DNA of 64,000 nt from NCBI GenBank assembly GCA_014058105.1, contig JACGCM010002624.1, positions 992,001-1,056,000 on the forward strand. Direction: 5' to 3'. The notes below the pieces were generated by a model. The model ran no database searches. It worked only from the letters and a program-made list of their open reading frames with translations, and was not told the DNA's origin. The position numbers and the translations under genes are program-made. Shown piece by piece: positions 55,926 through 64,000 of the stretch (positions are counted from its first letter, which is position 1; every line of letters begins with the position of its first letter). Origin of the DNA: Kingdonia uniflora (lineage: Eukaryota > Streptophyta > Magnoliopsida > Ranunculales > Circaeasteraceae).

Positions 55926-56144
55926 AACAAAGGGAAAAAAGAAGGGGGGGGGGGAAAAAGTACGCATAAACATTGAGTTGCTGGCTATATATTCATATAC
56001 CGTAAGACTTGTAGCTAAAGTTTAACAACGAAGTCCACACCACAAACATATCACAAAGGTCATCATCTGGAAAGAAAAGCTTCATACACATTATTTATTA
56101 ACATAACCCGTAGAGCAGTAGAGAACCAGAACACACCAACCAGT

Positions 56145-59100
56145 TCATGTCGCCTCAGCAACTGACATGTGCACTTGACCAAGCAATTGTTCCCTGAGAA
56201 AGCTACTCCCACAGTAGGAATCCACAGAATGACACTTGTTGAAATCTTCAAAGAACAATCTATCATCACTAGTTACTGGAGACAATTTGGGTCGTAACTC
56301 CGGGCTTCCAGCATATTTGCGATACTGCTTCTCATGCTTCTTGTCGCTGCTACTGCTGCTACTGCTCCCACGTACAGATTTCCCCTTTTGCTTGTGTTTG
56401 CTGCTCTTCCTGTTAGATTTGATGCGATGTTGTCTGTAACTCTTTACTGTGTGGGAGAGAGATGTAGCAGGCGGATCGTATACATCAGAAGCCCACGATA
56501 CTGTTAGTTTCTTCAGTGGTGCACCTCGTCCACCTTTCATGGCAGATACGAGCTTCATAGGAGTCTGTAAGGAAAAATGGAATCGCAAAGAAAGAGGAAA
56601 AAGATACAGTCAAGAAAATTATCTCCATAAGAGAAGAGGAGGATACTAATAATAAAATTTGACAGCACAATGAAAGAAACAAGTTGTCTTGCGGTCAAAT
56701 TCAAAAACTGTATTTGGTCTAATGCTTGACATTCATGTTAAGATTTGATTTCCCCAACATCATTCATTATGATTATGTTTGCCTATAGTGTAGCCGCATA
56801 AAGGTAAAATCAAATACTGGTAAACTAAAAGGCTGCAGTAAACTTGGTAACAAACAAATGATTAACCCAAACAAAGGCTAAGCTGTTACTTAATACAGAT
56901 AAAGATTAAAAAGAATATGACTGAATGAAGAAAAGGAAAAACTCACAGACACAGAGATTGAGCTGGTGCAAACTGGATTCTCAAATTTTGTAGAGATTTT
57001 CTTACACTCAATAGCTTTATCAGGCATCTCAGTACTCCCATTCGAGGGCAAAGGATATAAAGACACTTTTCTCGAGTGTGTCTCATCTCCATAAGAGGAT
57101 ATCAGATCACTTACATGTAGGATTCCAGTAAGTGCATTACCAAGATCCGCTACTAACTTCTCTGATTCTGTGGGGTCCAGGGGATTTTTTAGTGAAACAT
57201 AGTCATCAAAGAGATTTAAGACCTCCATTACTGAAATCAGATATTACCAAAACAGAACTGCAAAAAAAAAAAAGTATTTAATAATTCAGTTGAAAAGAAT
57301 ATTTTAGCCATTCTACAAAGCATCGTTTTGCAGTACATCCTTCTAATTCATTTTTATAGAAGAAACTATTCAATGGATAAAAACATCATAATTGACACAT
57401 TCCAAATCAGAAATATATGTAAACAAACATAAGATCGGGCCATCTATCATTATTCTTACGTCTCCACAAATGGTAAGGCTACAGATATCGCAATATGCAA
57501 CAATTGCATAATTTTGCCTAAACATGCATCATTCTCAACCAATTTTAAACTTAGGTATGGGCATGTTGAAGCTACAGACTAATATGTGTTTTCTGTAACA
57601 TATATCTAATACAAAAAATGGCATCTATTTCCGTGCAGACCAAGTAACGACGACACTTCACTTTAAAAAAAAGTGTAATCCACAATTGTTAGGAGAGTAC
57701 TAATTAGAAGAACAATAAAACAGATGACAAAAAACACACATTAGAATTGGTGGGGAGAAAAATATCCCCTTAGGGTTTCTTAATTGCTCCATAGAAAGAT
57801 TACAATAGAACTCCTAAATTATAATTAGGTTTTCTAACCTTACGCTTGTCATTTTATAGGGTACAAGTCCTATTTTAGAAGTTGGATTCTTATTGCTAAA
57901 TTAGAATAATACTCTAAATAAAAATAGGAACTTGTACTTCTAAAACTAGAAAAATACTCTAAAATGGAAGTAGGACACTAAATTAGTAATACTACATAGA
58001 TCCTCCTGGATCAATGTCCAACACCCCAACACTTGGACACTCGAAAACACGTGTCCAACACTATATACAACACTATACAAGGTATTTTTCTATTTTATGC
58101 CGCCCCCGACACTCGTGTCCGTGTCGTTGTTTCTCCGTTATATATTACTGGAAAAAATATTCAACAAAGAAAGCTTCTTCAGTATCTTCTTCAAATTTTC
58201 AACATTTGAGTATTCTCTTCCATTAATGTGATTGGTGGGGGAAATTCATAACATTATGATACTCCTTTTAACTTCTCATTTTAGTTAGCTTGTATCTTGG
58301 TCTTATAATTATATATATATTCCTAGATTGGTCAACTTTATGACCAATGCCCACGCTTTAGATGCAAAAGTTTGGCTTTGACTTTTCTTGTATGAGTTTG
58401 TACCAAATTTTATTGAATGCAACAGTAGAAAAAATTCAGTGAGATATAAGATTGTATGTTATTGATTTGCAATTGTTTCAAAATATTTTTTTTCTTTTTA
58501 CACATCCACGGAAATTCTCCGTAACTTTTTGGTCAATGTATACTTAAGCAAATCCTCATGCATAGACCAAAAATACCCTAAAAGTTAAGTTGTGGGCATC
58601 ACACTGCGTTACAAATATTATTTTCCCACCGTGAATCTAACACACTATCTGATTCAATTGCACATGATTAAAAAGTTTAGTAACTTATGAAACGACCATA
58701 TGGACGTAATTTTCCCTATTGCTCCCCTATTCTCTAATTCCGTTCGTCTCTAAACTACTCCAACAATCACAACCATACAAGCTCCGGTCATTCACCATGT
58801 TGTTAGTTTTGTGTAATACCGAAACCTAGACTAACTTCTTACCTAAATACAAAGAAACTTGAACCTCAATAATATCTCTTAGAACGCGATAATAAGTTCG
58901 ATAACAATTAATCTTAGTGTTTACAAACATACAAACTCAGATAAACTAGAAGATTACCTCTGAGACGCGAAAAACTTCGCAACGAAACGCTACCGAATCA
59001 AACCGCAAGATCAAAACCAATACCAAAACCTCAACCTCAACCAATCAACCAAATCAACAATAATGCAGTGTTTCGATCTCCAACTCTTAATCACGTCCAA

Positions 59101-59269
59101 CTACGAAGAAAAAAACCCTAAAAATGTGAAATAAAAGTTAATGTCAACTCAGATTACCACGACGATTCCACTTTTCAAGTTGTTTCAAACGATGCGAGCA
59201 TGATCCACCATTAAATGATATATCCAACTGTATCATCATCGTGAGTTTGTGAAGGAACATCAAAGACAT
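56145..59269 (-). CDS. Plant protein of unknown function with basic Ser-rich region
   Basis: Two well-supported exons are 56947-57228 and 56145-56564 (GTGAGT donor after SISVS, TTACAG acceptor before TPMKLVSAMKGG). They give 233 residues from MEVLNLFDDYVSLKNPLDPT. Landmarks are SEKLVADLGNALTGILHVSD, KLTVSWASDVYDPPATSLSH, a Lys/Arg/Ser-rich stretch (HRIKSNRKSSKHKQKGKSVR), a Ser run with DKKHEK, and the C-terminus CGSSFLREQLLGQVHMSVAE. A possible first coding exon at 59158-59269 (MSLMFLHKLTMMIQLDISFN to EKWNRR) splices in phase to 57230 and would make 271 residues. The TATA at 59521-59529 fits its start. I recognise the KLTV.WA.DVYDP.PTS.SH pattern from uncharacterised plant proteins but know no function. 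The basic region suggests nuclear location. Confidence 0.75.
57231..59157 (-). other. First intron of the unknown gene
   Basis: 1.9 kb, mostly AT-rich. At about 57755-58140 there are LTR-like or repeat-like stretches (repeated AGAATAATACTCTAAATA and AGAAAAATACTCTAAAAT; GTGTCC words) that may be a retroelement relic. No second LTR or protein domain seen. Confidence 0.5.
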
Positions 59270-59520
59270 CGTAGATTAAGCTCTTTGAAACCCTAATTAG
59301 CTTTAAGACCTTCCCGATCTGCTCGATCGAGTTGGAATCAACACCATTAGCATCAAATTAGCCCATCAGATGATCAAATCGCAGTGATTTGAGCACAATT
59401 TGGAAACCCTAGATGTTGATTTTGGGGAAAATTGTTGATTTGGGGGAAATTTGTGCTTTGCTTGACAACGAAGACCAGAGCAAAATACGATAAAAGTGAG
59501 AGAGAAAGAGAGAGATAAGG

Positions 59521-59529
59521 TTTTATATA
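59521..59529 (-). promoter_or_regulatory. Candidate TATA box of the unknown gene
   Basis: The minus strand reads CTATATAAAACC, followed about 25 bp later by a CT-rich leader (TCTCTCTCTTTCTCTCTC). This is the usual arrangement of a plant core promoter. It lies about 255 bp upstream of the ATG at 59269. Confidence 0.55.
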
Positions 59530-59539
59530 GAGTTGGAAC

Positions 59540-59945
59540 TATCGAGTAATAGTAAATCTAACCGTGGAAATCGCGGAATTTTTTTTGATATATCGTACAC
59601 GTAAACAGAGTCTTCGCGGTATGCCATGTTGGATAGTTGCATATTCTAGAACTAGTAAACCCGAAAGGGGGTGTCAAACTACCGGAATGATGGAAAAAAA
59701 TATATGGTAACGGCATAGGTGAAAGAAACTCGCTCAAGGCGGCTCAAGGATGAGATTAGGAGAATAGAGAAACGAAGACGATGGTGACAAGGAGACGGGA
59801 GGCCGACAAACAAGTCATTTTATTAAATCTTTTATTTTTTGGCGTCTTCGTCGAAGAACATTATAAGCGGTCATTTGATTAAGACTGATATAAGTAGGTT
59901 ATTTTGCAATAAATATGAGCAAAATTTATACTATGGTATACATTT
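59540..59945. other. Intergenic spacer
   Basis: Upstream region of the unknown gene. No other feature seen. Confidence 0.4.
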
Positions 59946-60321
59946 GTCTCTAACTATTGGGTACAAAGAAAAATAATAAGAGTGTTTTAGTGTATGCCCC
60001 CCACTAATTGATACTAAATAGCGATAGCCCCCCTGAACCAGATAATATTGTGGTCGTCCCCCCATTTCTCAATAAACCATAACTTTGACCAATTTGACCC
60101 AGTTTGACTAGTTAATTCTCTGTAAATACCTAACCTACCCTCAGAACAAACTAATCATGATGACGTGGCTGCCTCGAGTTACGCATTTCAGATCGACGTC
60201 CCACATTCAAAATCTGAAATAGTTGTTGCTCTCTCTCTCTCTCTTACTTAGAACAATCAAGAACATTCCTCATATCCCCTATCTCTCTTCTCTCATACAG
60301 TCTCTCAATCAAAATAGAGTG

Positions 60322-61026
60322 ATGGGTGGAGGGACTACAGACCAGGTAAACTATTCATTCTTAATTTTCTGGGTTTTTTTTTCCCTGCCATTAAAGCTTC
60401 ATCTCTGGTTTGGGGGGTAAAGACAAATTAGAGAGACATATATGGGGTTTAAAGTTTAATAAACTTTATGTTTGTGACAGGAACAATGTTGTCAATTGTG
60501 CTTTGAATTTCATCCAAATATGGAGATTTGTCCATGAATATACAGCATATGCAAGGCTCCTGGTTGTAATGGCATCATAAAACTAGCAATTTCACAAACT
60601 CTTAAAAATCTAAAAAAGAGATTCATTGCTTGCCAATACTCTACTTGTGGGTCTTTCAAATGGTTGGAGGATGCAATTAAAGAGTCTAAATCTGAGGAAG
60701 GGACCTCATTTACAGGGGGGTGCTATGGTTGTGGGGTATGTGGCCATTGGTGGAAGGACTGCCCTTGGAGGTTTACAATTTGTGTTGCTAAAGGGTGTGG
60801 GGCCAAGAGGAAGTTGTTAATCTCTGGAGTTCAAGGATCAAAGGGGGAGAAGTACCTCAAGTGTGAGAACCCTCATTGCTTGAAGTTTACTTGGCTTAAA
60901 GATGCTATGAAGGCTGAAGAGAAGAGAACTTCTGAGAAGAAATTAGGTGTTGATGTGAAGATTAATGCCACTATGAACTTGAATGACTTTTGTAGTGAAT
61001 TCAAAGGCAAAGTAAAACTCTTGTGA
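60322..61026 (+). CDS. GRF-type zinc-finger protein of the MULE (two GRF fingers and a zinc knuckle)
   Basis: Exon 1 (60322-60345, MGGGTTDQ) has a CAG-GTAAAC donor. Exon 2 from 60481 continues in phase with EQCCQLCFEFHPNMEICP. It then meets an in-frame TGA at 60535-60537, after which the same frame stays open to the stop at 61024. The open part has a GRF-like finger (CKAPGC, then KNLKKRFIACQYSTCGSFKW), a CX2CX4HX4C knuckle (CYGCGVCGHWWKDC) and a second GRF-like finger (CVAKGCGAKRKLL to KYLKCENPHCLKFTWLKDAM), then a Lys-rich tail. GRF fingers bind single-stranded nucleic acid in known proteins. If the TGA is real, only a product from Met at 60664, without the first finger, could be made. The gene converges with the transposase and may supply an accessory DNA-binding function. 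Confidence 0.6.
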
Positions 61027-61515
61027 ATGTATTTGGAATGTGCAATGTAGTTTGTAATCCCTTTATGGCTATACTTTTAAACCTGCAACATATATCAACC
61101 TGCATCGATCAATAAGCAGACATATACTCACAAACCTTCATGTATTAACCTGTAAAGTATTAACAAACCTTTATGTATTAATAAACATGTAAAGTAAACC
61201 TGCATGCATCAATAACTATATTCACAAACTTGCAACATTTATGGCATAAGAAAAAAACAACTTTAAAACTGCAATACCAGTCACACAAGCCTGAAGACAT
61301 ACAAAAGGACATTCTGAAACATGCATGCACACCAATACAACAAACATAAACACTGAGATTAACTTCAATTGTCAAGTACATCCCACAAAACAAAATTAAA
61401 ATATCAGTACATCCCAAAAAGATGCATGAAAGCATCACACAAAACATATAAATAGAGGCAATTGTTCATAACCTTAAAACATCACAAAATTAGTTTATCT
61501 CAAGGCTTCCATGTC
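61027..61515. other. Region between the convergent MULE genes
   Basis: Non-coding, with AACCTGCA/GTATTAA words repeated several times (61080-61210). It should hold the 3' UTRs of both genes. Confidence 0.5.
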
Positions 61516-64000
61516 TTAGCTTGATAATTCTTCTTGAGTTGGGATGTAAGACTTTGTTGTAGTTGACCTTGGTGGTTGAAATGGTGCCCTACCTCTACCT
61601 TTTACAGTACTAGCAACTCTCACACTTGGTCCCACATTGTTCACTCCTTCCCCAGCTTGTGTAGTCATTGTTTCCCTACCAGATGGTACACTGCTTGACC
61701 TTCCTCTCCTAGCAGCACTGGTATTGTTTACTCCACCTCTTCCAAACTGAGTTGTAGTTGTACCTGCACTTACACCCCTCCCAGACTGAGTTGTAATTGT
61801 ACTTCCACCCCTACCAGATTGAGCATTGGCAGACCTTCCTCTTCTCAGCTCTTGGTTAAGCCCTACATTTGTCCTATGGAGTGCTCTGCTACTATATGTG
61901 TCAACTCTATGACTATTTCTTATCACTTTAGGTCTTGCTTGTTGTGGTGGGCCCTTGCAGGTTTTTTTGTTATGCCCAAATGCACCACATTTCCTTTGAC
62001 TTCCATGTTCTTCATTTGGATCCCTGATTCTTACTTTCCTTGGCCTCCCAAGACCCCTAACCAAAGGTGGGGGCAAGACAACATAGGAAGGCTGACAAAA
62101 TAAAAATATGCATTTTAGTATACAAATAATAAATACAAACTTCTTACTTAAAACAAAAAAACCTTTACAAACAAAACATAATAAAATCCAAATACAGTGT
62201 TACAATTCCCCATTCAGATGAGTCATCCACAGCATGAATTCGATTTTTGTATGTGGCTACATAAGCAGACACTTTATGGTACTCACTGCAATAGCTATAC
62301 ATCACAAGAAGAATAAAACAATTATTTTAACATATATATTGATAACAGCTATTAAGAAAATACAAGTAGAATTTCACAGGAATCAAAAAAGAATAGTTGA
62401 AGTAATACTTTACTTACTTAATCCAAGGATGTCTCATAGGAATCAAGACACTCCCTGCATGAGCACATGGAAGTCCTGTAACTTGCCATTCTTTGCATTG
62501 GCATTCATGACTATTAAGATTCAGTTTCCACCTTTGCCCACTTGAAGCAATTGCCACAAAACAATTATCAGTTGTTCCTTTAATCTTGAAATGTCCATAC
62601 TGTCTAGACATCTTGGTTATATGTGTATGTGCCCTAGGCACCAAACCTAGAAGAAACAGCATGAATTAAAGTAATAATATTTTAGAATAAAATACAGAGT
62701 GCCCTAAAATGAATTAAAGTAATAAAATACAGAGTGCCCTAGAATAAAATACCTTCTTGTTCTATGTCTCTTGCTTTAAGCCTCCTGTCATACATCAACT
62801 TCATCATCATTAAGTTCAACTTCTCAATGGCTTTTTGGAGTGGCTGGTCTCTCACTTTCAGGATCCAGTTATTAAAAGACTCTGAGAAGTTGTTAGTTAT
62901 GTGTTCACATTTTGAATTAAAATCAAAATGGGACCTGCACCAGTACTCATATGGCTCCTTATGTATCCACTCATATGCAGCAGGGGAATCTAACTTCAAC
63001 TGATCAAGGAAAGCTTTTTTGTCTGACTCTTTAAATGTTCTTGCTGCCCCCCAAACCAGTGACTCTATGTGTGTTCCCCTGTGATACTTTTTCATATTTT
63101 TATACATATGCCTAAAACAAAACCTGTGGTTTGCATAGGGGAACACAATCTTCACAGCTTCAATCAATCTTTTTTGTCTGTCTGAGATAAATGTTAACTT
63201 ATGCTTGTGCAAGTTAAGATAAGGTTGTAAAATTTGTAAAAACATCTCCCATGTTTCAAAACATTCAGAACTGTAGAAGCAAATAGCAATGGGGAACAAC
63301 CCATTGTTCCCATCTAAGCCTATGATGGTCAGACAGACACCCCCATACTTCTCCTTTAAAAAACAACCATCCAATCCTAACACTGGCCTGCACCCATTTA
63401 AAAACCCATTAATAGAGGCCTTATATGCAATGCAAGTAGTTTTCCACTGGTTTGTGTCAAGGTTAAGGCTACAAGTGGCTATGCTCCCTGGATTTGCTTT
63501 TAACACTTGAATAGCCAACTCAGGCATAATAATATACCCCTCATCATAAGATCCAGCTATCCTCTCCATACAGGTAGTCCATGCATTCCAAGCAGTGTAG
63601 TAGCTTATATCAACACCAAATCTCACCCTTATGTTCTCTTGAACATCACAAGGCCTTGTTGTTCTCACAGATCTAACAAGCTGCTCCACCTCCTTGGCCA
63701 CCCATGTGGCATTGGCCAAATTGTTGGTATCCCCACCCTTCCCTTTGCAGTTGTGTATGAGATTGCTACTTCCCATTAATTTAAATGTCTGACCATCAGG
63801 CATTCTTCTAGCATAGAACAACCACTCACAATCTTCATCACAGCACCTTAATCTTACTCTATAATTCTCATTTTTCACTTGGTAGAATTCAAACTTGTTA
63901 ACAATTCCATAATGCCTTATAAACTTCCTTGTTTCAAACACTGTTGGCCACATCATCCCAATTCTTAACTCATCATAATTGACATCTGGATTCTTCTTCA
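61516..64000 (-). CDS. MULE (MuDR/MURA-type) transposase, 5' end outside the window
   Basis: Four exons on the minus strand: 62753-64000 (continues beyond the edge), 62418-62646, 62204-62285 and 61516-62091. All junctions keep the frame (CAAGAAG-GTATTT, TTCTAG-GTTTGG, ATTAA-GTAAGT, TTGCAG-TGAG, ATT-GTAACA, TTGTCAG-CCT). Order of domains: MuDR-type N-terminal zinc-binding region (CCDEDCEWLFYARRM), MULE DDE core (PVLGLDGCFLKEKYGG with the first Asp, LTFISDRQKRLIEAV with the second, then FCFRHMYKNMKK and ITNNFSESFN), a SWIM finger (HECQCKEWQVTGLPCAHA) and a C-terminal GRPRK stretch with a knuckle (CGAFGHNKKTC) and a Gly/Arg/Gln/Ser-rich tail with SGRGG repeats. No stop or shift is seen, so the gene may be active. 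It would cut and paste the element in the nucleus. Confidence 0.88.

Larger units (their letters stand above)
59950..64000. mobile_element. Mutator-like element (MULE), right end outside the window
   Basis: The region holds a MURA-type transposase gene on the minus strand and a second convergent gene on the plus strand, the two-gene layout of an autonomous Mutator-type element. A likely left end lies near 59980-60065, where C-rich blocks recur (TATGCCCCCCACTAATTG, GATAGCCCCCCTGAACC, GTCGTCCCCCCATTTC). The matching right terminal repeat and target duplication cannot be seen, so the boundary is approximate. Confidence 0.6.

Noticed and set aside
57755..58140. LTR in the intron of the unknown gene
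   Set aside because: Only repeat-like words were seen; there is no second LTR, primer site, TG/CA ends or target duplication that I could define.

Overview
The window is nuclear DNA from a flowering plant, most likely a eudicot. The evidence is spliced genes with GT-AG introns, several plant-specific families (8-cysteine lipid-transfer proteins, F-box/FBA and DUF295 proteins, a P-class PPR protein orthologous to Arabidopsis MEE40, a subclass-I actin-depolymerizing factor with an intron directly after its ATG), AT-rich intergenic DNA and many plant transposons. I cannot name the species.

Layout. 1-15 kb: a lipid-transfer protein with three copies of the 8-cysteine domain (minus), a possible orphan first exon at 4.7 kb, a truncated LINE ORF1 fused to a fragment of a DUF295 F-box gene (7.8-9.35 kb), the broken parent-like DUF295 gene (9.7-10.85 kb), a SINE with perfect target duplications (11.5 kb), an intact F-box/FBA gene (12.3-13.4 kb) and a PIF/Harbinger MITE (14.7 kb). 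15-24 kb: a decayed, 3'-truncated Copia element, an orphan last exon of a sugar transporter, an LTR remnant, a dense cluster of CACGTG/TGACGTCA sites and a region rich in TTGTCGA words. 23.7-29.6 kb: an F-box pseudogene, a small three-exon gene whose two introns are near copies, another DUF295 fragment beside a LINE relic, and a small copy of the satellite plus gene fragment found at 53-56 kb. 29.8-36.8 kb: the intronless PPR gene and the three-exon ADF gene. 37-46 kb: repeats and an internally deleted Copia element with 420-bp LTRs and a 5-bp target duplication, followed by a third LTR copy that carries the same downstream flank. 46.7-52.4 kb: a hAT-type MITE and a second MITE upstream of a three-exon organellar RRM protein, whose 4.2-kb first intron holds a possible small antisense gene. 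52.9-55.3 kb: a tandem array built on the 15-bp palindrome GCCRAATCATTYGGC. 55.8-59.5 kb: a plant gene of unknown function and a duplicated fragment of it. 60-64 kb: one end of a Mutator-like element with a spliced transposase gene (minus, running off the right edge) and a convergent gene with two GRF-type zinc fingers around a zinc knuckle.

The genes form no pathway; this is a sparse genic region with F-box gene turnover and nested transposon insertions. The items I would follow first are the palindromic array and its satellite-plus-gene-fragment second copy, the MULE with its GRF-zinc-finger partner, the triplicated lipid-transfer gene, and the LTR duplicated together with flanking DNA.
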